The notes under the pieces: model-generated
The model's input: the letters and a program-made list of their open reading frames with translations, nothing else
The model's database searches: none
Told to the model about the DNA's origin: nothing
Position numbers and translations under genes: made by a program
Shown: positions 44,387-55,636 of the stretch, piece after piece
Layout: the number at the start of each line of letters is the position of its first letter
Position numbering within the stretch: position 1 is the first letter of the stretch
Source of the DNA: Pachyseris speciosa
Lineage: Eukaryota; Cnidaria; Anthozoa; Scleractinia; Pachyseridae
Direction of reading: 5' to 3'
DNA: 64,000 bases
Assembly: GCA_016490735.1 (NCBI GenBank)
Contig: JAEMWC010001429.1
Coordinates: forward strand, 1-64,000

Positions 44387-45220
44387 GTGTTGCAGGAGAT
44401 AAAAATCTGAATGTAAGAAGCTTTTCCTACAAAGTTGGTCTCGTTAAAACTATCGTTGACAGGACCTGTGAAATTAACAACGCGTGGAAGGGCTTCCACG
44501 AAACACCAAGACTTAGTAATATCCTGAAGAGAAATCTCTTTCCCAGCCACTTTGTTAAAAACGTTGGAAATAACTTCCTCACAAAAACGCAATTTCAGAA
44601 TGTTTCGCCAAACAAAGTAAACGGAACAACAACATTTTACTTAATCTTCCCTACGTGGGCGGGTTTTCCATGCAACGACATAATTTATAATTATAACAAT
44701 CATTTAAACTTTTATATAGCGCTTATACATCACTGTTCTGTGCGCTTTTCAAAAATCATAGAATATTCAAACTTTATACTTTTACGTAAAAATTTAAACA
44801 AATTGAAATTTATACTAAATTATCACGCAGAAACGCCTAAGGGGTAAAGAAAGACGATATTGCAATAACATAGACATCAAATTGGTTTTCTCTTAATTAA
44901 AAATAGGATCCGTGTTAAGACTGAAAGATACTATCCCTAGTGGGTTTCGTTCAGGGGTTGTGCATAAATTTTCTTGCGCTGGTTGTAATTGTGACTTTCC
45001 TGTTGTTTAGACCTTTTGGCAATATTAAAATTCTTGTTGTAACCATGGAGAGTGGCTGTGTGAAGCCAGAAGGGTACTTGGTAGCGACGATCTATATTAA
45101 TACGTTCATCACCAAGCAGTATTTAAGAGTGCCGTGTCTCTGGAAGGTGAGTAAAATACTTTGAAAACTTCTGTACTTTATTTAAGACAGTCACTGATAC
45201 GACGCTAGACCAAACCTATA

Positions 45221-46226
45221 TACAGTCGAACCTCCACTAACGGCCACCTATCCACAACGGCCACCTCTCTACAACGGCCACTTATTTTTGTCCCGGCGGA
45301 CAGCCCATACATTACCTCTTGTTTAAACCTCTCTACAACGGCCACCTCTCTACAACGGCAACGGCCACTAAAGCGCGTCCTCAACTGGCAAAATAACCTC
45401 TCGACAACGACCAATTTTTTCAGCGACTGACGAAAAAGTCAAGAATGGTCACGAAATTTGATCTGTATGGCGCGACGTTGATTAATCACGGCAAATCTTT
45501 CATTTAAGATTAAAATACAGTACTTTTTTTTGTAAGAACCTTTTTTTACAACATACTTAGAACCTATTTGTTTTTAGACTACGAGTAGTAGTGGCTAACT
45601 TTGGCGAACTTTATCCAGCGAACACAAGCGCGCGCGAGAAAGTCACCTTCCTTTCTTCGTTTGCTGAGTTTCACGGGAACGAAAAACTCGTCCAAGTTAC
45701 AAGTAAAGTCACCACTTTGCTTAGCAAAATGTGTGACATCTCGCTCAAGCAGACAACCCTTGACTGCTTTATTTCCTTTAAAAGAAAGTAAAATGTATCT
45801 GCTATTCTATACGCGAACGTTTACAAACTGATTCAGTCATCGATATTTGTCTTCGGAACATTTCGTTTCTTTACCTTTTTTAATGATACTGTATTCGTAT
45901 TTTTATTGTGTTCCATTTATATGCTGCAGTAAGCATGAATTGTCTACAGTACTTATAGCGAATGTTACGAACCTTGCACGTTTCGTCTTGTTAATATTTT
46001 GATTCAAAACATTATTTAAGTCTTATTGTGTATTTTATCTATATCTATGAGATTGCATTGCCTTTATAGGCTACAGCAAGCATGAACTTGGCACAATAAA
46101 CATGTCAGGTACTTCCCGAAAAAAATGGTGTCATACTACACCCCTACCTCCCCATAACGGCCACCTCTCCACAGCGGCCACTTTCTTCTGTACCCAAGGT
46201 AGCCGTTGTGGAGAGGTTCAACTGTA
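45221..46226. mobile_element. pogo/Tigger-like element 3
   Basis: The ends are TACAGTCGAACCTCCACTAA and the complement of GAGAGGTTCAACTGTA, with TA borders. The left end has four to five tandem AACGGCCACCTCTCTAC units. A 66-codon open frame at 45591-45791 (ending TTLDCFISFKRK) could be the tail of a lost transposase, but I cannot prove it. Confidence 0.7.
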
Positions 46227-46654
46227 TACCGCTCAGCTCAAGAGAGGAAACAAAAGAGAGCGGCTCTTTCACGGTGTAGGAAGTCGAGCTAGGAAAACAG
46301 TATATGCAGGTGGCCAAAATGCACTCCACATTCGTTGTACATACACAAGTGATATCCTGTGATATAAGGAAGTTCGTGTGTCGAGGTTTTTTTGGCTGTC
46401 AATGTGTTGAATAATAACACAGTTATCCAGCTCAAAATTGTGTAACATCTCCTGATTTTAGCCAGCTAGTTTTATGGTCTCATCGGCTAACTATTTAACA
46501 ATCATCCTGCGAAATGGCGCGGAACATCGCCTGATAGCGGCGACGAAGTAGCCTGCAACCAGGCGTTCTTATTTGGGGGAGCATTTTCCTCCTGAGATCG
46601 TAGCTACTTACATACTTTTCAAAAAGACAATTCACAGGACATTGTAAAAGATGA

Positions 46655-47035
46655 TAATAAGTAAGTTCAACTCAAAATGTGATAACTTTTGAGGCAAAAT
46701 TTAATGACTCTTGAGGCAAAATGCAATAGCAACTCAAAGTGTAATAACTTGTGACGCAAAACTGTAACAGTAACTCAAACATGTAATAACTTACTCAAAA
46801 TAATAATAACTTTTGTCACAAAATGTAAACGTAATGTAATAAGTTTTGACGCAAAATGTAATAGTAACTCAAAATGTAATAACTTTTGTCGCAAACTGAA
46901 AACGTGTATGTAATAACATTTGACGCAAGCCGGCTGTAATAGTAACTCAAAATGTGATAACTTTTGACGCAAAATGTAATAGTAGCTCAAAATGTAATAA
47001 CTTTTAAAGCAAAGTGCAATAGTAACTGAAAATCT
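46655..47035. repeat. AT-rich minisatellite left of copy B
   Basis: About nine units of roughly 40 bp alternate AACTCAAAATGTAATAACTT and TTGACGCAAAATGTAATAGT. It abuts the copy-B palindrome. Confidence 0.85.
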
Positions 47036-47109
47036 AATAATATGAGGTTAGCTGCAACAATGAATGAAAGTTTTCTTTCATTCATTGTTGCAGCTAACCT
47101 CATATTATT
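47036..47109. repeat. Perfect palindrome at left edge of copy B
   Basis: Two 35-bp arms (47036-47070 and 47075-47109) are exact reverse complements around four bases. The arms read AATAATATGAGGTTAGCTGC and onward. The right arm and flank contain the retrozyme target site. Confidence 0.9.
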
Positions 47110-47227
47110 GCTTAAACGGGGATATACCTCACAAATTAATGTGATTTGGTAAGCTGAAGCCACTCTAAAGGCACTAAGGCCACATGGTAGCGGGCATTAC
47201 CCCTTAAATCTACCAAAGCAAAGATTG

Positions 47228-47308
47228 AGCTCAAGCATTAGCAGCCATGGACAGCTGTTTCGGCCTTGTTAGGCCTCATCAGCATGGCATAGCTAATGCT
47301 CAGGCTCA
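47228..47308 (-). ncRNA. Type I hammerhead ribozyme, inverted unit
   Basis: The minus strand has the same core as the direct copies: CUGAUGA, GGCCU-AACA-AGGCC, GAAAC, AGCU, GUC, with complementary stem I halves. All conserved positions are intact. Confidence 0.88.
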
Positions 47309-47469
47309 AGTACCCACATATCCATAAAACAAGCAGTGAAAACGTAAAGCCTTTAGCGTGGCTTCAGCTTACCAAATCACATTAATTTGTGAGGTATATC
47401 CTTGTCACTCCAGCCACATCCCACAAGCTTTACGTTTTCACTGCTTGTTTTATGGATATGTGGGTACTT

Positions 47470-47550
47470 GAGCCTGAGCATTAGCTATGCCATGCTGATG
47501 AGGCCTAACAAGGCCGAAACAGCTGTCCATGGCTGCTAATGCTTGAGCTC
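47470..47550 (+). ncRNA. Type I hammerhead ribozyme, direct unit 1
   Basis: Core CUGAUGA is at 47495-47501, stem II GGCCU/AGGCC with loop AACA, then GAAAC, loop AGCU and GUC ending at 47527 (predicted cleavage). Stem I pairs GCCAUG with CAUGGC, GCAUUA with UAAUGC, and GAGC with GCUC, separated by internal loops suited to the usual loop-loop contact. Stem III is only AC/GU with a four-base loop. Confidence 0.92.
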
Positions 47551-47725
47551 AATCTTTGCTTTGGTAGATTTAAGGGGTAATGCCCGCTACCATGTGGCCT
47601 TAGTGCCTTTAGAGTAGCTTCAGCTTACCAAATCACATTAATTTGTGAGGTATATCCTTGTCACTCCAGCCACATCCCACAAGCTTTACGTTTTCACTGC
47701 TTGTTTTATGGATATGTGGGTACTT

Positions 47726-47806
47726 GAGCCTGAGCATTAGCTATGCCATGCTGATGAGGCCTAACAAGGCCGAAACAGCTGTCCATGGCTGCTAATGCTT
47801 GGGCTC
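47726..47806 (+). ncRNA. Type I hammerhead ribozyme, direct unit 2
   Basis: It is identical in core to unit 1; CUGAUGA is at 47751-47757 and the GUC ends at 47783, exactly 256 bases after unit 1. Cleavage at both would release a 256-nt RNA. The outer stem I pair GAGCC/GGCUC is complete here. Confidence 0.92.
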
Positions 47807-47879
47807 AATCTTTGCTTTGGTATATTTTATTGCTTAAACGATCTGGAAATTTTACAAACCGAATACGGCGATAGACAGT

Positions 47880-48200
47880 ATATATGGGTTATTGGCCAAG
47901 CGTGAGGTCAAGATGGCGGGATATTGGCCAAGTTTTAAGGACCGAGACGAAGTCGAGGTCCATAAACACGTAAAAAAAGAACGAGGCCAATATCCCGCCA
48001 TCTTGACCGAACAAGCGTGATCAATAAAGGATTTATTATATGACTCAAAGGACGTTATTGAAAGACAGTAAAACGCGGGACGAACGGGCTATCCCGAGCG
48101 GTCAAGATGGCTCCATCTTGACCTCGCGGGTAGCCAATCACAGCAGGAGAATTGATTCATCTTGACCGCTGAAAGAGCCAGTCATATAATAAAAGTAATT
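47880..48200. mobile_element. MITE with GGTCAAGATGG blocks (copy B only)
   Basis: The phrase GGTCAAGATGGCGGGATATT and its complement (AATATCCCGCCATCTTGACC), and further CAAGATGG/CCATCTTG pairs, form nested hairpins. Copy A lacks it and reads directly from GACAGTATGCCGG to GTAATAAATAC. Exact ends are unclear. Confidence 0.6.
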
Positions 48201-48242
48201 AATACTCTCTGAACTTAGAAAATTCTAAAAAGGAAAAAAAAA

Positions 48243-50524
48243 AGCTGTGTTAGAAAGTTAGTGGGGGATAATGATGAATGCATAACGGATCCGAAACAAA
48301 TAATGACAGAGATCCATAGCTTTTATACAAATCTTTACAACAAAGAATCTTGTGATCAGGACGGCGGCGTGTCGACTGATGAGTTCCTCAAGAATGTAAA
48401 TACTAAAATGTTAACAGACGAACAGAGGGAATATTTGGAGAGAAAAATTACGACAAACAAATATTTCGAAGCATTAAAATCCTTTGAGAAAAACAAAACA
48501 CCAGGGAATGATGGATTGACTGTGGAGTTTTATCTCGGATTCTGGCATCTCGTAGCCGGAGAAAACCCTTGTCAATGCCTTGAATTTCGCTCATGAACAG
48601 GGACAACTGTCAAACTCGCAAAAGCAAGCCTGGGAAGGTCAATACTCGACGGAGTTCGAATAATTGAAGATATTCTTGAATTTCCTAAATTTACGCGGAC
48701 AATTCAGGTATTCTTCTCGCAATCGATTTTGAGATAGCATTCGACTCTTTGAATCATTCTTTCCTTCTTAAAATCTTGGAAAAAATTAAACTTCGGAACA
48801 CAATTTGTGCAATGGATCAAAACCTTCTACAATGACGTGTCAAGTTGTGTCTTAACAATGGTTTACTTCTGATTTGTTCAACATTCAATGTGGCGTTAGG
48901 CAGGGCAATCCTTTGTCACCTATATTATTCATTTTGGCCATTGAAGTGCTTGCTTGTAGATATCGAGATGATAAGGACATTAAAGGTATTTTAATTAATG
49001 AGGAAGAAATCAAACTAACACATTTTGCCGATGACATGACTTGCTTTTTCAGAGATATTACCTCATATCATCGTTTATTGGCAACTCTGCAGCTTTTTTC
49101 TAAATTCTCTAACCTCCGAGTCAATAATGAAAAAAACGGAGATCTTTGCAATCGGCAGACAGATATCATTTGGATCAAACTAGTATCTTCATAAAGTACG
49201 GAAATCAATTAAAGTGTTTGATTATCATACACCATCAAGGATGAAAGCAAATTTCGACTCTGTCCTTAAATCTATCAAGGATATATTTAATATATGGAAG
49301 TGGAAAGGGCTTACATTAATAGGAAGAATACAAATTAAAAAAAATTATTATTATACCTAAAGTTTTAAGTAAAGCGGCGCTGATTGCAGTTACAGACGAT
49401 TTGAGTACAGAGATCAACAAGTTAATTTATCATTTTATTTGGAAAGGCAATGATAAAAGACGCCCTGCCACAAGGTAGGGTCCCGTGTCGCGTGTCTGAA
49501 TTTTAAAATCTCCCGTGTTGGTGTTTAAATCGCTAATTCTCGGCCTTGATGCCACTGGCGGAATTTTGCCGAGAATGATGTCGCCTGTCAGGATTTCAGT
49601 TTCTGTGCTGTCGCTACTTTTTGGCCATGTCGCTTGTCAGAATTTACCCTGGCAGGGCCTCATAAAATCAGGCGGTTCGCTCTTATCAATGACATCGAAG
49701 ATGGTGGACTTAGGATGCTAGACATCCAATCAATGATTCTGGCACAGAGGGTGATGTTACTAAAAAGATTTGTAGATGAAGAAAACAGTAGTTCCTGGAA
49801 GTTAATATTAGATTACTTTCTCTCTCCAGTAGGTGGAAAATTCATTCTTAAGTGTAATTTTGATACCCGAAAGTTACCTGTCTAACTTCCTGCCTTTTAT
49901 AAAGAGTGTCGGTACTAAATGCCTCTCCAATACGTACATATGGAGACGTTGTGCATCAAGTTATTTGGATTAACAAGAATATAACTGTTCAAAAGCACTC
50001 AATCTTTGGAAAACACTTCTTTTCTAAAGGAATTGTTACAATCGGTGACCTCCTTTCTGACGAAGTAGCCTTTCTAAAGGGTGCTAACGTATTAAATGCG
50101 AATCTCTCTCCATTAGAGCGTTTTAGATTAATGAGTATTGTTGATGCAATCCCTGGTGAATGGAGGTAGATCATTAGACAAAATGTACAACATCTCCCTT
50201 CACACATCGGTGACATAATTTATTTAAAGATGGAAAACTCTGAGGCAGCTCTGTCAAAGGTCTCATCCAAATTGGTTTAAACCGCTTTTAAAAGTAAAAA
50301 ACAAGTGCCTCCAACTGCTCAAAAGAAGTTCCAGGAGAAATTTCCGCAACTTCAAACTGATTGGAGCGAGCTATACTCCTACCATTTACAGTTACAATTG
50401 AAACCAAAATTCGGGAATTCCAATATAAAATATTGAATAATATAGTTTTTACAAATGAAAAGATGTTTAGGCTAAAAATGATTGATTCGCCTTTATGTAG
50501 AAAATTGAATCTATTGCGACGTGA
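48243..50524 (+). mobile_element. Decayed L1/Tx1-type LINE, 5'-truncated (copy B)
   Basis: This is the paralog of 781-3240. Motif B (CGVRQGNPLSPILFILAIEV) and motif C (HFADDMTCFF) are better preserved here (48885-49045) than in copy A. KTPGNDGLTVEFYLGFW (48497-48547) and the FFSKGIVTIGDLLSDEVAFL block are also readable. Several frameshifts and the same 170-bp inserted repeat (49475-49660) remain. The 3' untranslated part has been deleted. Confidence 0.85.
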
Positions 50525-50756
50525 CTAAGACTATTGCGACGTGGCCACCCAAAATCTGGGTGGTAAAAAAATTTGTTGGTAGCGAGGGGTGGCAAAGTCA
50601 AGAAACTGTTACTGTGACAATTGACCCACCCTCCCTGCGGGACTGCTTGTTTTACTAGTCACGTGATCAGGTCCAACCAGGGTCTCTCTCTCGACGACCA
50701 GGGAGGAAAAGAGAGAGAGCCTGGGTTCGAGGTTGGCCCTATTGTTTAACACAAAG
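50525..50756. mobile_element. Foldback element remnant, left of young LINE
   Basis: This is the right part of the foldback of copy A (5033-5246), with one CACGTGATCAGGTCCAACC module. The remainder lies at 51991-52205 after the LINE insertion. Confidence 0.7.
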
Positions 50757-51990
50757 TCTACAACATCCATGCGCGGGACACTGTAGGGCAACATTTAAGC
50801 TCTACTCAGTTCGCCTACAGGGCTGGCAGCAGCTGCACAGATACTCTTGTGAGCATGCAGCACGCTGTTTATAGTTATCTTGACAAACCGAACTGTAAAG
50901 CTGTTCGCCTGTTCGCAATGGAATTCAGTAAGGCGTTCGATTGTGTTAACCATGAAATGCTATCCAGTAAGCTTAAGCGATTACCATTAGATCCCCACAT
51001 TATTAATTGGTACCTTAGCTTCCTTGATAATCGTCAACAACGTGTTGTTTACAATAGCTTTGAGGGTCAGTGGAAAAAGATTAATAGGGGGACAACACAA
51101 GGAAGTGTTAGTGGCCCATACTTATTTAACATCTTTATAAACGATTTAGAGCTTGTATTAGGTAACCAACCTGCTCTTTTTAAATACGCCGATGATTCCA
51201 GCATTATTGTTCCTATCTGGAGTAACGGCCTATGCCGTACAGATTTAGTGGACGAGTTTTTAACATGGACAAATAATAACAAAATGGTATGTAATCCCGT
51301 AAAGTGTAAGGAGCTGGTCTTTCGCAAGAGTACTTGTAATGACAATATCGCCCAAATTCACAACAATCAACAATGTAATGAATTACTACTCTTGGGCGTT
51401 ACTTTTCAAAGCAATTGTAAATACAACCTTCATGTTAAATCGAAATTATCTAAGGCCAATAAGTGCCTTTTTATTTTAAGATCGCTAAGAAAAGAAGGGA
51501 TGTGTCAGGAAGGGGTGGACCGGTTTTTTAACACAGTAGTTTTACCGAATTTTACGTATGGCCTGTCTGTATATGGGGCGTCTGACTCTCATCTCACTGC
51601 TATACAATCATTTTTAGACAGAAGTTTTAAAAGGAAATATATAAAATAGACATTCGTAGTATTTTAGAAGAATCGGACTTGAATTTATATAAGTCACGCT
51701 CTATTAGTACTTGTCCTATTTCCTGCATATTACCAAAAGAAAAGGAAACAAATTATAACTTAAGGAAAACATCTCTAAAGCGCCAGTAGTTAATACTGAA
51801 AGGATGAAAAACTCGTATGTAAATAGACTGATTTTTAAATATAGTATTTAGGTTGCTAGATTATTGATGTTATTTCTACATTATTGATGTTATTTTGTAG
51901 CTATAGCTGTAATTTCTTAAATTTGATATTTGTAACTCGAGATATGTGCTTTTATCACGAGATAATAAAGATAATTAAAAAAAAAAAAAG
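50757..51990 (+). mobile_element. Young, 5'-truncated LINE with poly(A) tail
   Basis: The long frame (read from about 50805, ATG 50849, to 51649) encodes RT: FAYRAGSSCTDTL, motif A FSKAFDCVNHEML, INRGTTQGSVSGPYLFNIFI (motif B), FKYADDSSI (motif C) and the thumb (LLLLGVTF). The C-terminus continues in the next frames (IDIRSILEESDLNLYKSRSI and PVVNTERMKNSYVNRLIFKY), needing two small frameshifts. AATAAAG and a 13-A tail end it at 51990. Copy A has the empty site (AACACAAAGGATTTTCG). Jockey/CR1-type clade is likely. It inserted after the duplication. Confidence 0.85.
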
Positions 51991-53027
51991 GATTTTCGCT
52001 TCATTTGCTTCCTGACAATAGCTGCAACCATTACACGTCATCAACTCTAAAACGGCCCGTTCCCGGGAAATTTGAAAGCGGAAATAGGCGACAATGATAT
52101 CGATTTTTTTGTACACTTAAATGTTATATCCACATTTCAAAACAACATTTGGAAGCTAGTAACTATTTCCAACAATTTAGCGTGAAGACTGGAGGATCCC
52201 TTTAAGAACCTCTGGCTGTTTTTGATCAGTTTTGATCGGTTGCCAGTAACAAATTGCGCTATTTAACAGTTGTCAGTTAAATTTTAAGCCGTGTGTCAAT
52301 TGTCAGTAAACCGGCCCATCTAGACCCTTTATAAAACGTGACTTCATACGCTGTATCTAACCAGGATCTGACGGATATTTACAATTTACCGGGAGGATAG
52401 CAAGGCTACAGGGGACAAACAGGTAGGTAACAAGAGAGATATCGGTGACATGGATCAGAGCACGGGATCAGAGCACGAATTATATCCCATTACAACATGG
52501 CTGGTAATTCACAGTTCTTTGCTCAGTACCCTGGCCTTTGATTGAATGCGAGGCTAGGGGTGACCTTGTTTTGATACAAACCTGCTTGCTTTTCTTATGG
52601 AAATTATATATATATTTAAACTACCACGTTGAAAATGTTATAAAACAATTGGTTCATGGGCCAGCTGTGCGTTAATCGAGATATGAAGTTTGGAGAGCAC
52701 TCTAGAAGCTAGAGTTGCTCTCGGTTACGCCTTGAGCAACTCTTACGCATCTTTCCTGCTGTCCAAACTTCCCGCGTGCTTCATATCTCCATGAACGCAC
52801 GCTGACGCATGAACCAATTGTTAATTTATAAACAAAACCCAGTACCGGAACGAACCGCAAAACGAATATTTCTTGAGTTCCGCATGTCTGTAAAACAGGT
52901 TGATAAAAGCGCCGAGATTTAAGCTCAAGAATGCCTTTCAAAGAGTGATTTCGTGATTAGTGTATGTACAGCCACAACTCGATGTAAACAGACCATCAAA
53001 GCTGAAAAACGGCTTTACAACACTTTT

Positions 53028-53475
53028 CAGGGGCACCCAACGAGCCACATCAACCAAACGCTGTAGAAAGGCATTTTTTGAGTACCTTACGGTGTTTGAA
53101 GTCTGTTTAAAGTGATGTTTTCATAAGCTAGAAGAAGTTCATCTGTTCGGATTCCCTAGCCGAAATTTTCTTTGCCCGAAAATGTTAGGGAACAAAATGT
53201 TCCTTTAAGAAAATGCAAGCTGAAATGAACTTTCCACGAACTTTCTAGGGAAATACTTTCTTTCCGAAAATGCTAGTTGACGTTTTTGACTGCCAAAAAC
53301 AGCAATTTCGACCTTTTCGAAAACCTCAGGGGCTATGATTTCCCAATTGCGATTCTTTTAGGTCACATTTTAGTTACGAAAATCCGAGCGCACTCTTTAA
53401 TCGACGCCGAAAGCGCAAGCCGAATTACCCTCCACCGAACAGATATCTACCGAAACTTGTCGTTGGGTGCCCCTG
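53028..53475. mobile_element. MITE with CAGGGGCACCCAACG ends and 6-bp target duplication
   Basis: The inverted ends read CAGGGGCACCCAACG and its complement. ACTTTT is repeated at 53022-53027 and 53476-53481. Copy A has the unoccupied site near 6495. No coding sequence is convincing; the open frame 53277-53600 spans the right end. The CAGGGGC start resembles hAT termini, but the duplication is six bases rather than eight. Confidence 0.75.
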
Positions 53476-53718
53476 ACTTTTTTATTTTCGAAAAGAGGAA
53501 TTGTTGCGTTGAGCTTTGTGCAGTTGTTACAATGTTTTCAACATATCTGGCTTTTGTTCGAGGAGAATTTAAAGTTTTTCTGTACACGAGGAATCTATGA
53601 ACCGCCGCGAGAAATTTTAACCAATTGTTGGCCTAAAGATACGAAAATTACACGTACACTTTTCTCACCCATTCACTTCCTTTAAGAAAAAATAATGACT
53701 GATCAATTACATCATTGA

Positions 53719-54014
53719 TTCCCAGCTAGCAGAGGCCTCTTTTCCTTCTATTCAGCTTGCGGAAGAAAAGAGACCTCTGCCATGCGTCATAACGGTCTGT
53801 GTTGAGCATGCGTTGCGGTTTCTTAGCGACCGAACCATCACGTGATGTTTTTAGCGAGTCACAGTTCAGCAAACATTACAAGGAGCATGCGTGTTAAAAC
53901 CTCCGTCCACGACCTCGGACGGCGGCTCGTTCAAAGACCGTTTCGACCCATGGCAGAGGTCTCTTTTATCCCGCACACTAAATACAAAGAAGAGGGGCCT
54001 CTGCTAGCAGGGAA
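53719..54014. mobile_element. Mutator-like MITE, copy B
   Basis: It is flanked by exact CATCATTGA (53710-53718 and 54015-54023). Ends are TTCCCAGCTAGCAGAGGCCT and the complement of CTGCTAGCAGGGAA. It is the partner of 6696-6992. Confidence 0.85.
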
Positions 54015-54179
54015 CATCATTGAGTAATCAATTGGTAATAAACTGCTATATTCAATAAGATATCATGCTTGTTTTAGCAAGCTAAAAAAGCGCTACTCGC
54101 TTTTTCAAGTTCATTTGATCTCTAGTTTCTCACACTGAGCTGCTGAGTGTAGGAAAACGAAGACCGATGTAAGTAATTA

Positions 54180-54900
54180 AGTAAATAAGTAACTTTATTC
54201 ATATGTCAGTCGTTCTAGCTTTCGCTAATTGGTGACACAATTTATAAGTTAAAAACTAAAATACATCTATATACAAATTACGATTTAAAAAGAAAATGAC
54301 TAAGATTCCTATAGAATTTGCAAATGAAATCTAGAGAAACGTCTATTCACGTCCTAAGAACATAAATGTATTGTCAGCTTGTGCATAAATTACAATTCTT
54401 GCATCCTTCATTTTCGATCAACATCGCCAAGTCGCCAAGTTATTTGTCGTTTAAAAGAGTTTATACTGCTCAAGGTACGCTTCTCCTTTGTCAGCTTATA
54501 CCCGAACATTGGCCCTAAATATTTCAAGGAATGCTTTCCATACTTAATAGTATTAAAACGTGGTACAATAAAGTTATAGCGCTTTTCCGTTTTTTGCTGT
54601 ACATTAAAAGGTCCAGAAAGTGCTCTGGTAGAAGTTTATTTTTGGCCTTGAACATCAAAATCGCTATGTCCTGTAACCTTCGGTTATACAGGGTTGGCAA
54701 GTTAGCCTGCGTAAGTAACTTCTCATATGAGTCTGATTTCCTATTAAATACCATTCGTAGAGCTCTCTCCTGTAGCCTTTCCAGTTTACGCCTATCTGAT
54801 GCTCAGAAATGCCAGGCAGTGCTGCAGTACGTGAGATGAGGTAAAATAGCTGCCTTAAATAGTTGCAATTTGGCATGGGTATGGTCTAGCCAATCAAAAC
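54180..54900 (-). mobile_element. CR1/L2-type LINE 3' end (copy B)
   Basis: The minus strand carries RKLERLQERALRMVFNRKSD, then LLTQANLPTLYNRRLQDIAI and LMFKAKNKLLPEHFLDLL. It has more deletions than copy A, including one in the YNLRNADFIVPRF region near 54570. The tail retains TTACTTAATTAC-type units. Confidence 0.8.
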
Positions 54901-55331
54901 AGACGCAACAGCACAGTAAGCCCGCCAAGCACGGGAAAATTCGCGCTTGCAGTCGGTTTTGGTTTTGCTTCTCATCGGCTGGGAAATAATTAGATAGCAA
55001 ACTACCTCTGTAAAAAATAAATGGTCAACCGGTGATAGCCTGGGTCGAGCAACGCCGCGCAAGCTATTGTGCCGGTATTCTTTATGGGGATACGAACTAC
55101 CAAAATGCCGAAATACGTGAGTTGCTATTTTTCCTTATTTTACAGAACTCGAAAAGAGCAAAGTCTTTCGCCGTGTTTATTTACCAGTATACCTCCTTGT
55201 CTCCCCAATCAATCCCACAACCGCTTGCGCGACCACTCTTGATTTCAGTTTTCCCCAATTGCAACTGAGTGAGCTGAAAAGCTTCTTTTGCTTTAGGGGT
55301 CGTAGAACACACAGAAGGCCAAAGAGGTGGT

Positions 55332-55636
55332 ATGGCTTCAAGGAAGTTTTTTCGAAACAAGCGTTGTCTTCCAGTATTCGCAGCAGCATTGGTGGTAGGG
55401 GCGTTTATTGCTTTCTTGACAGTTCAGCTTCGTCCAAGCAAGTATGAAACGGCAGACTCTACTTTTGCAAAGATTCAAGCTGAAATGCCAGGGAGACTTA
55501 ATCTGCTAAAAGGCAAGAACTTTGATGTAAGGTTTAATTTAAGACACAGCGACCAGTCACGGAATCAAAAAACGAAAATTCACAAAACAGAGTGTGCTAG
55601 CGGTCGCCTGCGGGGGTGGTTGGTCGCTTACGAGCG
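55332..55636 (+). pseudogene. MGAT4-like: MGAT4-like exon 1, duplicate with frame break
   Basis: The exon keeps the ATG, the membrane anchor (FAAALVVGAFIAFLTVQL) and the gtaagat donor. Changes near 55608-55635 leave it 305 bases long, so it meets exon 2 in the wrong phase and would hit a stop (GAGTTCTAG) inside that exon. Upstream flank equals that of copy A. It has no catalytic exon in this window, so I treat it as a pseudogenic partial duplicate. Confidence 0.75.

Larger units (their letters stand above)
47119..47826 (+). mobile_element. Retrozyme array with 14-bp target duplication
   Basis: The 708-bp insertion lies between exact TTATTGCTTAAACG repeats (47105-47118 and 47827-47840). Copy A has the uninterrupted site TTATTGCTCAAACG at 605-618. 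The array has one inverted unit (47119-47346) followed by about 1.9 direct units with a 256-bp period, each with a hammerhead motif. This is the arrangement expected of a metazoan retrozyme, a non-autonomous element that is transcribed, self-cleaved, probably circularised and reinserted by a partner's reverse transcriptase. No open frame is present. Confidence 0.85.
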
